36,353 nucleotides of DNA from Rhodovibrionaceae bacterium (GCA_028285215.1 JANQPZ010000176.1:1-36353); one strand, 5' to 3'. Positions 1 through 9,366 are shown, counted from the first letter of the stretch. Program-made: numbers and translations. The notes: generated by a model from the letters alone, not told the origin.

Positions 1-2242
1 CCGAAGGCTCTTCCGCGGCCGCCTCCTCGTCGAAGGGGACCGCTTCATCCCCAGGATCGCCGCTTTCCGTCTCGCCGCCCTGCTCGTCGCGAGCCTGGCG
101 GGTTTTGGAGCGGCGGCGGGCGCCGCGCTTTCCGCGACGGCGGCGCTTGGCCTGCCGCGCCTCGTCTTGCTCCTCATCGTCGGCGTCAACGCCCGATGCG
201 GCGGCCTCGTCCAGGTCCGACGGTTCGTCTGGATTGTCGTCTTCCTGGCGATTCTCCTCGGAAAGCTCCGCTGACCGGCTCTCCTCCTCGCCGGCGCCGC
301 GGCGCTTCCGGCCGCCCCTCCGACCACGGCGGCCGGAACGACGCTCCTCGCCGGCCTTGGCCTCCTCGTCTTCGACGACCGGCACCTGAACCGGGGCGGC
401 GCCTTCGCTGCTGAGGCGCCGCAAGTCGTAAGCCGGCGTCAACAGGGTGTCGTCGGCGCGAACCGCAATGGAGACGCCGTAGCGCTGCTCCAGATCGAGG
501 ACGGCCTGGCGTCGCTCGTTCAGCAGGAAAAGCGCCACGGAGGTCGGCACGGTCACGACCAACTCGCCGCCGCCCCGCTTGATCGCCTCTTCGGTCAGAG
601 CGCGCAGCACAAGGCGCCCGGCAGAGTTGTTGGAGCGGCGGTGGCCGGTGCCATTACAGTACTGGCAGACTTCGGTCTCGGTCTCAAAGAGACTGGGGCG
701 CAGACGCTGACGCGACAGCTCCAGGAGACCGAAGGGGCTGATCCGACCGAGCTGGATGCGCGCACGATCGGCTTTCATCGCCTCTTTCAGGCGCCGCTCC
801 ACTTCCCGGTTGTGCCGGGATTCCTCCATATCGATGAAGTCGATCACGATGAGGCCGGCGAAATCGCGCAGGCGGAGCTGCCGCGCAACCTCGTCCGCGG
901 CCTCCAGATTGGTCTTGAGCGCCGTCTCCTCGATATGGCGCTCACGCGTCGCCTTGCCGGAGTTGACGTCGATCGCAACCAGCGCCTCCGTCGGGTTGAT
1001 CACGATCGAGCCGCCCGACTTGAGCTGCACCTGGGGTTCATGCATCAGGTCCAGCTGCTGCTCTACGTCGTAGCGATAGACCAGCGGAATCTTGGGATCC
1101 GCATAGTGCTTCACGTGGCGCGCATGGCTGGGCATCAACATCTTCATGAAGGCCTTGGCAGCCTTGTAGCCCTCGTCGCCCTCGACCAGAATCTCCTCGG
1201 TATCGCGCGCGTAGAGATCGCGGATCGCCCGCTTGATGAGATTGGCTTCCTCGTGAATCAGAGCCGGCGCCGTCGACTCCAGCGTGTTGGTGCGAATATC
1301 GTCCCACAGACGGAGAAGATACTCGTAGTCGCGCCGGATTTCCGCCTTCGTGCGCTGGGCTCCGGCGGTACGCACGATGACCGCCATACCCTCGGGGATC
1401 AGCAACTCGCTCAGCACCGACTTCAGACGCTTGCGGTCCGCGGCATTCCCGATCTTGCGCGAGATGCCTCCGCCCTTGGCCGTGTTCGGCATGAGAACGC
1501 AGTAACGCCCCGCCAGCGATAGGTAGGTGGTCAGGGCCGCGCCCTTCGTGCCCCGCTCCTCCTTGGTCACCTGCACCAGCATGACCTGCTTGCGCTTGAT
1601 CACCTCCTGGATTTTGTAGCGGCGCATCAGCTTTGCGCGGCGACGGGCAGCCTCCTCGACCTCGTCGCCCCCGACCGTATCGACGCTGCCCTCGGTCTCG
1701 ATCTCTTCGACCGGACCGCTGGCGCCGCCGTTCCGGGCCGTCGCCTCGAGACCCTCGGCATCATCCTCCGTACCGTCGGTCTCCGGGGTTGCCGAAGCCT
1801 CGCTGTCGGCGGCGGCATCTTCCGAATCGGCACCGTTTTCTTCGAAACCGTCTTCCTCGGTCTCGTCGGCGGCCCGAGCCACCGAGCCCTCGGATGCTTC
1901 GTCGAGGGGCTCGTCCGATGCCTCGTCGTCCGCTGCCCCATCGGCCTTGGCACGCAAGGCCTCTTCTTCGGCCAGCAGTGCTTCGCGGTCGGCGATCGGA
2001 ATGCGGTAGTAATCGGGATGGATTTCGCTGAACGGCAGGAAACCGTGACGATTACCGCCGTAATCTACAAAGGCCGCCTGGAGCGACGGCTCGACCTTGG
2101 TGACCTTTGCGAGATAGATATTGCCCTTGAGCTGCGCCTTAGCGGCGGTTTCGTAGTCGAATTCTTCGACCCTTCCGTTGGAAACCACCACAACCCGCGT
2201 CTCGTCCGGGTGGGTGGCATCGATCAGCATACGCTTTGCCAT
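1..2242 (-). CDS. rne: Ribonuclease E (5' part, runs off the window start)
   Basis: Endoribonuclease that initiates mRNA decay and processes rRNA and tRNA. The first about 747 codons are present and the C-terminus lies beyond base 1. The protein opens MAKRMLIDATHPDETRVVVV, typical of alphaproteobacterial RNase E. An S1 domain is interrupted by a long acidic insertion (about residues 75-200). The catalytic aspartates are D425 (AIDVNSGK) and D468 (VIDFID), and the Zn-link is C526-x-x-C529. The 43 and 58 residue spacings between these match those in E. coli (D303, D346, C404), so the roughly 122 extra residues all lie before the catalytic site. The visible C-terminal part is charged, with Arg-rich and Glu/Asp-rich blocks, as expected for the disordered scaffold region. 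The ATG at 2242 was chosen because the conserved N-terminus begins there. Family identity is very secure. Confidence 0.96.
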   Translation of the reverse strand, partial: MAKRMLIDATHPDETRVVVVSNGRVEEFDYETAAKAQLKGNIYLAKVTKVEPSLQAAFVDYGGNRHGFLPFSEIHPDYYRIPIADREALLAEEEALRAKADGAADDEASDEPLDEASEGSVARAADETEEDGFEENGADSEDAAADSEASATPETDGTEDDAEGLEATARNGGASGPVEEIETEGSVDTVGGDEVEEAARRRAKLMRRYKIQEVIKRKQVMLVQVTKEERGTKGAALTTYLSLAGRYCVLMPNTAKGGGISRKIGNAADRKRLKSVLSELLIPEGMAVIVRTAGAQRTKAEIRRDYEYLLRLWDDIRTNTLESTAPALIHEEANLIKRAIRDLYARDTEEILVEGDEGYKAAKAFMKMLMPSHARHVKHYADPKIPLVYRYDVEQQLDLMHEPQVQLKSGGSIVINPTEALVAIDVNSGKATRERHIEETALKTNLEAADEVARQLRLRDFAGLIVIDFIDMEESRHNREVERRLKEAMKADRARIQLGRISPFGLLELSRQRLRPSLFETETEVCQYCNGTGHRRSNNSAGRLVLRALTEEAIKRGGGELVVTVPTSVALFLLNERRQAVLDLEQRYGVSIAVRADDTLLTPAYDLRRLSSEGAAPVQVPVVEDEEAKAGEERRSGRRGRRGGRKRRGAGEEESRSAELSEENRQEDDNPDEPSDLDEAAASGVDADDEEQDEARQAKRRRRGKRGARRRSKTRQARDEQGGETESGDPGDEAVPFDEEAAAEEPS

Positions 2243-3105
2243 GTAGTCCTGACTCCAGAGCACGCCCGGCGCCCCGGCACCAGCCTGCGACGAAACCGCA
2301 GGCGGCGGGGGCGGCGCGAGACGCGCAGATTGTTGCGGCGCGACCTGCGCCAGAGGTTACGGTCCGTCGGGGAAAGGGATGCGGAGCATAGAATCGCGGC
2401 ACAGTGGGGCAGGCAGCACGAAACACTGCGTGTCGGCTATAAAGCGTCTGCCAGCCCATCACCTCGGGCCTCGATCCTTTCGTTGCTTGTGCCACCGCGT
2501 CGCAAGCGAGCCGCCTTCTCGGCGGATATCGGCAGGCAGAGCAGGTGGCCCCCGGGCTTCATCAAATCAGGACCGACAGGTGAGCGGACGCGTCGAACGC
2601 GCCCGAACCGGGCCGATCCGCTCGCAACGACGCCTGCGCCTTTCTCGATCTCTCCGGCGCCGACAGCCGTCGACGAATTCCTCATGCAGTGCGATTGGTC
2701 GGGCAACCTCTTGATTTCGGCGGCTATCGACCGGTCTGCCCCGACGAACGACTCTTCACCCTTGGACAGACTTCGCACGTCACACCATAGGGATTCGCTC
2801 AGAAGGAAACAACGATTGAGTTCGAAGTGCTTAGCATGGCGCCTGGAAGCGGCCGCGACCGCGCGCCGGAGCGGTCGCTTAGATGGCATATCACCTCAAG
2901 ATTGCCTCGCATCCCTCGGAGCTGCCGTGCTTTTTTACGAGCGGCCGCGCCCAAAATGCATTGCTTTCGCGACTCATCAACGTGTATTTAACACTCGGCA
3001 AGCATTCATGCCGAATACTTGTCCGCGGCCATCGTCTCTCCGACCGGCATTCGAGCCGGTCTTGCGTTGGCGAAGCTACCCTAGACGGGCTTGGGGAGCA
3101 TTCGG
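2243..3105. other. Long intergenic region between divergent rne and amidase genes
   Basis: This 863-base stretch has no convincing gene: open frames here have arginine-rich, low-complexity translations. It must contain the rne promoter and leader (minus strand) and the amidase promoter (plus strand). Two perfect small inverted repeats are visible. One is CCTGCG/CGCAGG at 2284-2302, inside the probable rne leader. The other is GACCGGC/GCCGGTC at 3042-3061, 45 bases before the amidase start. A weak plus-strand promoter-like pair is TTGCTT (2961-2966) and TATTTA (2985-2990), 18 bases apart. In E. coli rne has a long structured leader through which RNase E controls its own mRNA; the length here would allow that, but this is inference. 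Confidence 0.5.
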
Positions 3106-4317
3106 GTGCATACTTTTCGGAGCCGGTTCTGCGCCCTCGCTGCTTTAGCGGCGGTGGTCCTTTGCGCTCTCACCCAGCCGATCGCAGCAAAGCCGCGCGT
3201 CGAAGAGGTGCGCATCGGCGCCCACCCCGAGTTCACGCGCTTCGTGCTGGAGCTGAATGCCGCGCCGGCCTATCGGGTCTTCGCCTTGGCCGACCCCTAC
3301 CGCATTGTCATCGACCTGCCCGAGATCAACTGGCCTGCGCCGGCTTCCGGGCAGAAGGGCGGGCTCATCGGCGATTTGCGCTATGGCCTCTTTACGCCAA
3401 CCACCAGCCGCGTGGTGCTCGACCTGACGGGACCGGCCAGTCTCCGCGATGTCTTCACGATCCCGCCGCGCGACGGCCAGGGCCATCGTCTGGTGGTCGA
3501 TCTCGAGCGCACGGACCGCACCGCGTTCCTTGCGACGGAACTGGATCGGCGCCTCGTGTCGCGAGAGCAGCTGCCGCTGATGCGCGCCGCCCTGCCGGCG
3601 GCACCTGCGGTCCCGAGCGACACCCGGCCGACCGTGGTGATCGACGCCGGCCACGGCGGCGTGGATCCCGGAGCGATCGGCGTGTCCGGAACCTACGAGA
3701 AGGTGCTGGCACTGAACTATGCCAAGGCCTTGCGCAGCGCCCTGGAGCAGAGCGGCCGCTACCGCGTCGTGATGACCCGTGCGGACGACCGCTTTATTCC
3801 TCTGCGGGATCGCTACCGCATAGCGGAGCAGGCCGGCGGCGACCTCTTCGTATCGCTGCACGCCAACATCCACTCCTCGGGCCGCATCCGCGGGGCCTCC
3901 GTCTACACGCTGTCGCAGGATGCCTCCGACACCGAGGCGGCGGCGCTGGCCGCCAAGGAGAACAAAGCCGACGCCCTGGGCGGAGTCGACCTGAGCCCGC
4001 ACAGCGACACGGTCTCGCACATTCTGATCGATCTCATGCAGACCGATACGCTGAACCTTTCGCGGTCCTTCGCGAACATGCTGGTGGACTCGCTCGGCGA
4101 ACGGGTCAAGCTGCTGAACAATACCCACCGCTTTGCCGGCTTCGCGGTCTTGAAGTCGCCAAGCGTGCCCTCGGTTCTGGTCGAAATCGGATACATGTCG
4201 AACGCTGAAGAAGAGCGCCAGCTGAAGACCGAGGCACACCGGGAGAAGGTGACCGACGGCCTCGTGGCGTCCATCGACCGCTTCTTCAAGCTGCAAACGG
4301 CCATGCACAGCAACTGA
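3106..4317 (+). CDS. amiC: Periplasmic N-acetylmuramoyl-L-alanine amidase (AMIN + Amidase_3)
   Basis: Zn-dependent amidase that cleaves the stem peptide from MurNAc, used in daughter-cell separation. The 403-aa protein has an N-terminal signal peptide (hydrophobic stretch about residues 9-26, likely cut near PIAA). An AMIN domain (about 30-140) directs it to the envelope or septum, and a C-terminal Amidase_3 domain (about 175-395) follows. Zn ligands and catalytic residues are H183 (IDAGHGGVDPGA), E198, H252 (SLHAN) and E360 (VEIGYMSN). The GTG at 3106 was chosen because GGGGAG lies seven bases upstream; the in-frame TTG at 3091 lacks a comparable ribosome site. It is followed by mrcA on the same strand, a pairing of peptidoglycan hydrolase and synthase. 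The amiC symbol is by family resemblance; other amidase names are possible. Confidence 0.9.
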   Translation: MHTFRSRFCALAALAAVVLCALTQPIAAKPRVEEVRIGAHPEFTRFVLELNAAPAYRVFALADPYRIVIDLPEINWPAPASGQKGGLIGDLRYGLFTPTTSRVVLDLTGPASLRDVFTIPPRDGQGHRLVVDLERTDRTAFLATELDRRLVSREQLPLMRAALPAAPAVPSDTRPTVVIDAGHGGVDPGAIGVSGTYEKVLALNYAKALRSALEQSGRYRVVMTRADDRFIPLRDRYRIAEQAGGDLFVSLHANIHSSGRIRGASVYTLSQDASDTEAAALAAKENKADALGGVDLSPHSDTVSHILIDLMQTDTLNLSRSFANMLVDSLGERVKLLNNTHRFAGFAVLKSPSVPSVLVEIGYMSNAEEERQLKTEAHREKVTDGLVASIDRFFKLQTAMHSN

Positions 4318-4482
4318 CTTGCTCTGCATAGGCACTCATCGGGAGGAACCGACGCGGGGCCTACCGGGTTGCGAAGTTAGGCCGCACGGTTGCCACCGCC
4401 ATATTCCGGCCAAGGCCGTCACTTAAGGTCTATAGTTGTTCGCAGTCGAGACGGGGGAAGACAGGCGGGTCTTTCGAAAGCG

Positions 4483-6939
4483 ATGCTCAAGTTTGTGAAA
4501 ATTACGGCGTCTTTGCTGCTGGTCGGCCTGCTCATGGGTGCGGGGGCCGTGGCCTTCGGCGTCTACCACTTCTCCAAAGGCCTTCCGGCACACGATCAGC
4601 TCGCCGACTATGAGCCGCCGATGGTGACCCGGGTGCATGCCAACGATGGCCGCCTGCTCGCTGAGTTCGCGATCGAAAAGCGGATCTTCGTGCCCTTCGA
4701 TGCAATCCCCGAACGGGTGAAGGCGGCCTTCCTCTCGGCCGAAGACCAGAACTTCTATCAACACCCCGGCGTAGACTTCGTGGCGCTGGTGCGCGCCGTG
4801 ATCACCAATCTGCGTCAGATCGGCAGCGACCGTCGACCTGTCGGAGCCTCGACCATCACGCAGCAGGTTGCCAAGAACTTCCTGCTGACGAACGAGGTCT
4901 CGATCGATCGCAAGGTGCGCGAGGCGATCCTGTCGTTTCGTATCGAGCAGACCTTCTCCAAGGAAAAGATCCTCCAGCTCTATCTCAACGAGATCTATCT
5001 CGGGTTCAGGTCCTACGGTGTTGCCGCAGCGGCGATCAACTACTTCGACAAGTCGCTCGATGAGCTGACGACCGCGGAGGCGGCCTATCTCGCCGCGCTG
5101 CCGAAGGCGCCGAACAACTACCACCCGACCCGCCGCACCGAGGCAGCGATCGCCCGGCGCAACTGGGTGATCTCGCGCATGCTTGAGGACGGGGCAATCG
5201 GCCAGGCCGAAGCCGAGGCGGCACGCGCGGAGCCTCTTGTCATTCGCCAGCGCAGCGAAACGCAAAGGGCCGAGGCGGATTACTTCGCCGAGGAGGTCCG
5301 GCGCGAACTGGCCCAGGTTTTCGGCGATGACGGCGTCTACGAGGGCGGGCTTTCGGTGCGCACGACCGTCGATCCGCGCCTGCAGGCCATCGCCGACGAC
5401 GCCCTGCGCGACGGTCTGGTCGCCTACGACCGGCGTCACGGATATCGCGGTCCGCTGGCGAAGATCGACGCCGAAAGCGACGGCTGGGCAGAGCGCCTGG
5501 AGACCGTGCAACGGCCGGCCGGCGCCGGAACCTGGCCGCTGGCCGTGGTGCTGTCGCTGAACGGCGAAGCGGCCGGGCTCGGTTTTGCGACCGGGAGCCT
5601 GGGCGAGATCCCGATGAGCGAACTCACCTGGGCTCGAGAGGCGCGTGACGGTCAGAGGGTCGGGCCCCGGCCGCAGCGACCGGCGGATGTCCTGGCGGTC
5701 GGCGACGTGGTGCTGGTCGAGCCGCTACCGCTGGAAGAGGCGGCCGATGCTCCGGAGCCGCCGACCTTTGCACTCAGGCAGATCCCCGACGCCCAGGGCG
5801 GACTGGTCGCGCTCGATCCCCATACCGGTCGCGTTCTGGCCATGAGCGGCGGCTTCTCGGCCGAGATCAGCGAGTTCAACCGGGCCGTCCAGGCGCGCCG
5901 GCAGCCAGGGTCCGCGTTCAAGCCCTTCGTCTACCTGGCCGCGCTCGATCATGGCTTCACGCCGTCGTCCATCATCCTGGATGCGCCGATCACCATCGAC
6001 CAGGGACCCGGCCTGCCGAAATGGAAGCCGGGCAACTACACCGAGGAGTTCTACGGCCCGACGACTCTGCGCATCGGGGTCGAGAAGTCGCGCAACCTCA
6101 TGACCGTGCGACTTGCCGACGCCGTCGGCATGCCGATCGTCGCCGACTATGCACGGCGCTTCGGCATCGTCGATAACCTCGAAGAGGTGCTCTCGATGTC
6201 GCTCGGCGCCGGGGAAACCACCGCGCTGCGCATGACGACCGCCTATGCCATGCTGGTCAACGGCGGCAAACGGATCGAGCCGACCATGATCGACCGGGTG
6301 CAGGATCGCTTCGGTCAGACTCTGTTCAAACACGACAGCCGCGCCTGCATCGGCTGTACACGCCAGATCTGGACCGGCCAGGAGCCGCCGGCGCTGCCCG
6401 ACACCCGCCCTCAGGTCGCGGATCCGCGCAGCGCCTATCAGATGGTTTCCATTCTGGAAGGCGCGATTCAGCGCGGCACCGGCGTGCGGGCGCGCGAGAT
6501 CGGGAAGCCGCTGGCCGGCAAGACGGGCACGACGAACGACTATCGCGACGCCTGGTTCGTCGGCTTCTCCCCCGATCTGGTCGCAGGTGTCTACATCGGC
6601 TTCGACGAACCCCGGACACTCGGCGATCAGGAAGCCGGCAGCCGCGCCGCCCTGCCGGTCTGGAAGGCCTTCATGGAAGCCGCTCTGGCCGATGCGCCGG
6701 CCACGCCCTTCCGCATTCCCGAGGGCGTCCGCCTGATGCGTGTTTCTCACGCGACCGGCCAGCCTGCCGGACCGGGCGACAGCGGCGTGATCTGGGAGGC
6801 CTTCAAGCCCGGCGAAGAACCCCGACGCGACGACCCGGCACAGGTTCTGACCGGCCAGGTGCCAGGCGGCACGCTTGGCGGCGCCGCGACGGGACCGGCC
6901 CCGGAAGCGCCGCGCACCAGCGGCTCCGGGCTTTACTAG
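4483..6939 (+). CDS. mrcA: Penicillin-binding protein 1A (bifunctional glycosyltransferase/transpeptidase)
   Basis: Class A PBP that polymerises lipid II and cross-links peptidoglycan. The 818-aa protein has an N-terminal membrane anchor (about residues 7-30). The GT51 glycosyltransferase domain contains catalytic E87 in AEDQNFYQHPG and the ASTITQQVAKN motif. An OB-like insert follows, then the transpeptidase domain with SxxK at S477 (GSAFKPF), SxN at S536 (KSRN) and KTG at K680 (GKTGTTNDY). A CIGC pair lies between the SxN and KTG motifs. The ATG at 4483 begins just before the transmembrane segment; the open frame reaches back to 4390, but that extension looks non-coding. The upstream neighbour is the amidase 165 bases away, so it may have its own promoter. 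The length fits PBP1A. Confidence 0.95.
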   Translation: MLKFVKITASLLLVGLLMGAGAVAFGVYHFSKGLPAHDQLADYEPPMVTRVHANDGRLLAEFAIEKRIFVPFDAIPERVKAAFLSAEDQNFYQHPGVDFVALVRAVITNLRQIGSDRRPVGASTITQQVAKNFLLTNEVSIDRKVREAILSFRIEQTFSKEKILQLYLNEIYLGFRSYGVAAAAINYFDKSLDELTTAEAAYLAALPKAPNNYHPTRRTEAAIARRNWVISRMLEDGAIGQAEAEAARAEPLVIRQRSETQRAEADYFAEEVRRELAQVFGDDGVYEGGLSVRTTVDPRLQAIADDALRDGLVAYDRRHGYRGPLAKIDAESDGWAERLETVQRPAGAGTWPLAVVLSLNGEAAGLGFATGSLGEIPMSELTWAREARDGQRVGPRPQRPADVLAVGDVVLVEPLPLEEAADAPEPPTFALRQIPDAQGGLVALDPHTGRVLAMSGGFSAEISEFNRAVQARRQPGSAFKPFVYLAALDHGFTPSSIILDAPITIDQGPGLPKWKPGNYTEEFYGPTTLRIGVEKSRNLMTVRLADAVGMPIVADYARRFGIVDNLEEVLSMSLGAGETTALRMTTAYAMLVNGGKRIEPTMIDRVQDRFGQTLFKHDSRACIGCTRQIWTGQEPPALPDTRPQVADPRSAYQMVSILEGAIQRGTGVRAREIGKPLAGKTGTTNDYRDAWFVGFSPDLVAGVYIGFDEPRTLGDQEAGSRAALPVWKAFMEAALADAPATPFRIPEGVRLMRVSHATGQPAGPGDSGVIWEAFKPGEEPRRDDPAQVLTGQVPGGTLGGAATGPAPEAPRTSGSGLY

Positions 6940-6950
6940 TCCGGGCTCCG

Positions 6951-7436
6951 TTACGACCTAGCCGATCGCGCCAGACGCTCCAGCCCATCGTCTTCGAGGC
7001 GATAGAACACCTTCCCCACGGTCGGGATTCCAAGCCGCTCGTAGAAGCGCTGAGCTGCGGCGTTGTCACTGCCCGTCGTGAATTCCAGACGCTGACCGCC
7101 ACGCTGCACCACTGCGGCGGCGGCGGCCTGCATCAGACGCTCGCCGACCCCTGCCCCGCGGCCGGCCGCAGCCACGAACAGCTCCTTCAGATACCACATG
7201 GGCTCCAGGTCTCGCCCCGGATGCATGCGGTAGAGCATGGCGAAACCGAGCGGTGCTCTGCCCTGCGCAATCAGGAAGATACCGTCCGGCGGCATCGGCA
7301 GGGCTGCCCGCAACCGCGTCTCGGCAAGGGTCGCGTCGATGACGGTATCGCTTCCATAGAAGCGCTCCATCTCCAGGGCGAGCGGCACGAGGTCCGCAAC
7401 GTCCTCCGCACTTGCTTCCCTGATCTCCACGACCAC
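6951..7436 (-). CDS. GNAT family N-acetyltransferase
   Basis: Predicted acetyl-CoA-dependent acetyltransferase of 161 aa; substrate unknown. The Gcn5-type fold shows as WYLKELFVAAAGRGAGVGERL, with the acetyl-CoA loop R-G-x-G-x-G, and the C-terminal N-x-A-A-Q-R-F-Y-E-R-L-G motif. The open frame extends to an ATG at 7526. I prefer the GTG at 7436, because GAAGAGG lies eight bases upstream, the family's first strand (VEIREAS) starts there, and the extension would cover a candidate prfB promoter. Its stop lies 11 bases from the convergent mrcA stop. It is divergent from prfB; a functional link, for example to release-factor or ribosome modification, cannot be shown. Confidence 0.85.
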   Translation of the reverse strand: MVVEIREASAEDVADLVPLALEMERFYGSDTVIDATLAETRLRAALPMPPDGIFLIAQGRAPLGFAMLYRMHPGRDLEPMWYLKELFVAAAGRGAGVGERLMQAAAAAVVQRGGQRLEFTTGSDNAAAQRFYERLGIPTVGKVFYRLEDDGLERLARSARS

Positions 7437-7505
7437 GCGTCCGTCCTCTTCCGAAGGCTTGAGCAGTGCTTTTAGCCAGCCGACACCTGCGCATAAAGCC
7501 AAAGC

Positions 7506-7535
7506 TTGTCCCAGATCGGTCGGCATCGCTATATC
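7506..7535 (+). promoter_or_regulatory. Candidate prfB promoter
   Basis: TTGTCC (7506-7511) and TATATC (7530-7535) are separated by 18 bases, each matching four of six sigma-70 consensus positions. They lie 43 bases upstream of the prfB ATG. The match is weak and unsupported by other evidence. Confidence 0.3.
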
Positions 7536-7578
7536 GAGACCGAACGTCAGCGATTACGAGAGGGAGGACGCGCCGGAC

Positions 7579-8707
7579 ATGCGCGCCGAAACGCAAGCAG
7601 TGGTCGACTCGATCCGAGAGTCGATGGCACTGCTGAGGAGGCATCTTTGACTGGGATCAGGCGCTCAAGCGGCTGGAGGAGCTGAACGCCCTCGCCGAGG
7701 ATCCGGAGCTGTGGAACGATCCGGACAAGGCGCAAGGGCTGATGCGCGAGCGTGCCGCCCTTTCCGGGCAGATCGAGCGGGGCGAGGGATTGCAGCAGCG
7801 TCTCGACGACGCCCTGACGCTGATCGAACTGGGGGAAGCGGAAAGCGACGAGGCCTCGATCCAGGAGGCCGAAGCCGATCTGGCAAAGCTCAAGGCCGAG
7901 GCCGACAAGGCCGAGATCGAAAGCTTGCTGTCCGGCGAAGCCGACAGCAACGATGCCTATCTGGAGGTGAATGCCGGCGCCGGCGGCACCGAAGCCCAGG
8001 ATTGGGCGGAGATGCTGCTGCGCATGTACGCCCGCTGGGCCGAGCAGCACGGCTACAAGATCGAATGGATCGAGGAGAGTGCGGGCGAGGAAGCGGGCCT
8101 CAAGTCGGCAACCATTCGCATCCTGGGCCACAACGCCTATGGATGGTTGAAATCGGAAACCGGCGTCCACCGTCTGGTGCGCATTTCCCCCTTCGATTCC
8201 CAGTCGCGGCGCCACACCTCCTTCGCCAGCACCTGGGTCTATCCGGTCATCGACGACTCCATCGAAGTCGCTCTTGAGGACAAGGACCTGCGGATCGACA
8301 CCTACCGCGCGTCCGGTGCCGGCGGACAGCACGTGAACCGAACGGACTCTGCGGTTCGCATCACGCACCTCCCGACCGGCATTGTCGTGCAGTGCCAGAA
8401 CGACCGGTCCCAGCACAAGAACAAGGCCACGGCCATGGGCATGCTCAAGGCGCGGATTTACGAGCACGAGCTCAAGAAACGCGAGGCCGAAGCCCAGGCG
8501 ACGGAGGACGCCAAGACGGATATCGGTTGGGGGCACCAGATCCGTTCCTACGTCCTGCATCCCTACCAGATGGTCAAGGATCTGCGCACCGGCGTGGAGA
8601 AGACCAACTCCAAGTCGGTGCTGGACGGCGACATCGACGATTACCTGGAAGCCGCCTTGGCCGCCAAGCTGGGCGGGCTGGAGGCCGGCGAAGCTGCGGA
8701 CGCCTGA
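7579..8707 (+). CDS. prfB: Peptide chain release factor 2, expressed through a programmed +1 frameshift
   Basis: RF2 recognises UGA and UAA stop codons and triggers peptide release. The gene has two parts. A 23-codon leader frame starts at ATG 7579 (GGGAGGA ten bases upstream) and ends at an in-frame TGA (7648-7650). The main frame is +1 to it, resumes with GAC at 7649-7651 and runs to 8707, giving 375 aa. Downstream of the shift the protein reads [20 protein letters not shown], the normal continuation of alphaproteobacterial RF2. RF2-defining motifs are present: the SPF tripeptide in [14 protein letters not shown] (stop-codon recognition) and GGQ in [14 protein letters not shown] (hydrolysis). 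The in-frame stop is not damage: it sits in the classic autoregulatory frameshift context, so RF2 shortage favours frameshifting and RF2 synthesis. A following MBL-fold gene starts 22 bases after the stop and may be co-transcribed. Confidence 0.96.
7636..7651 (+). promoter_or_regulatory. RF2 programmed +1 frameshift site
   Basis: AGGAGG (7636-7641), three bases, CTT (7645-7647), TGA (7648-7650) and C (7651). This reproduces the E. coli prfB signal: an internal Shine-Dalgarno element three bases before CUU UGA C, where the tRNA slips from CUU to UUU when UGA is decoded slowly. The upstream element here is a perfect AGGAGG, and the weak UGA-C termination context is kept. The downstream frame continues the conserved RF2 protein, confirming the shift. 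Confidence 0.95.
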
Positions 8708-8729
8708 CACAGCAAGCGGAGAGATGACG

Positions 8730-9344
8730 ATGCGCGAGATTCTGCCCGGTATCCACATCTGGTCGAAGCTGTCCCCGCCGCACGGCTACGACTTCAACGG
8801 CTATCTTCTGGAGCTGGCCGAGAGCGATCTAGGCGGCAACCTGGTGATCGACCCGGTGGAGCCGAGCCCGCAAGAACTGGACGCCATCGCCGCCAAGGGC
8901 GCCGCGCTGATCTTGCTGACCAATCGCAACCATGGACGTGCCGCCAATGCGGTGCGAGAGGCCACCGGCGCCAAGATCCTGATCAACCCTGCCGATCGCC
9001 TGCACGCGGAGAGCCAGGGGATCGCCGTCGACGGCGCCCTGCTGGTCGGTGCCACTTTCGGCCCGATCGAGGCCGTCGATGCCGCCGGCAAGTCCCCCGG
9101 CGAGGTGGCGCTCTTCTGGCGGGATCGGCGTATTCTCTTCGTCGGCGATTCGATCATCGGCTGGCCGGCCGGCGCCTGCAAACTCCTGCCCGACGACAAA
9201 ATGGACGACCCGGCACAGCTCCGCGCGTCGGTCGCGCGGCTGCAGACCCTGGAGTTCGACACCTTGCTGCCGGGCGATGGCGTGCCGATCCTGAAGGGCG
9301 CCCGCGAGCCGGTCGGTGCTCTGATCGAGAGCTGGGCCGCCTGA
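8730..9344 (+). CDS. MBL-fold-like protein with degenerate metal motif
   Basis: A 204-aa protein resembling the metallo-beta-lactamase fold. It has an N-terminal strand region (GIHIWSKLSPPHGYDFNGYLL), then NLVIDPV, LILLTNRNHGRAA, and later ILFVGDSIIG and LLPGDGVPI, in the order of MBL motifs I-IV. The usual HxHxDH motif reads N-R-N-H-G-R, so most zinc ligands of motif II are missing; the asparagine and histidine pattern suggests altered or absent metal chemistry. The ATG at 8730 is preferred because GGAGAG ends six bases before it; the ATG at 8724 is too close to that site. It lies 22 bases after prfB on the same strand. The molecular function is unknown. Confidence 0.8.
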   Translation: MREILPGIHIWSKLSPPHGYDFNGYLLELAESDLGGNLVIDPVEPSPQELDAIAAKGAALILLTNRNHGRAANAVREATGAKILINPADRLHAESQGIAVDGALLVGATFGPIEAVDAAGKSPGEVALFWRDRRILFVGDSIIGWPAGACKLLPDDKMDDPAQLRASVARLQTLEFDTLLPGDGVPILKGAREPVGALIESWAA

Positions 9345-9366
9345 GTCCGGCCGATCCAGGGCTGCC

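Noticed and set aside
641-1522. 293-codon plus-strand frame within rne
   Set aside because: Antisense shadow of the RNase E catalytic region.
2437-2889. 150-codon minus-strand frame upstream of rne
   Set aside because: Low-complexity, basic translation with no family resemblance and no clear ribosome site; treated as leader or intergenic DNA.
7459-7650. Separate 63-codon gene ending at TGA 7650
   Set aside because: The part from ATG 7579 is the leader frame of prfB before the programmed frameshift, not an independent gene.
7579-8707. prfB as a frameshifted pseudogene
   Set aside because: The shift sits in the exact autoregulatory context and both parts join into a full RF2.
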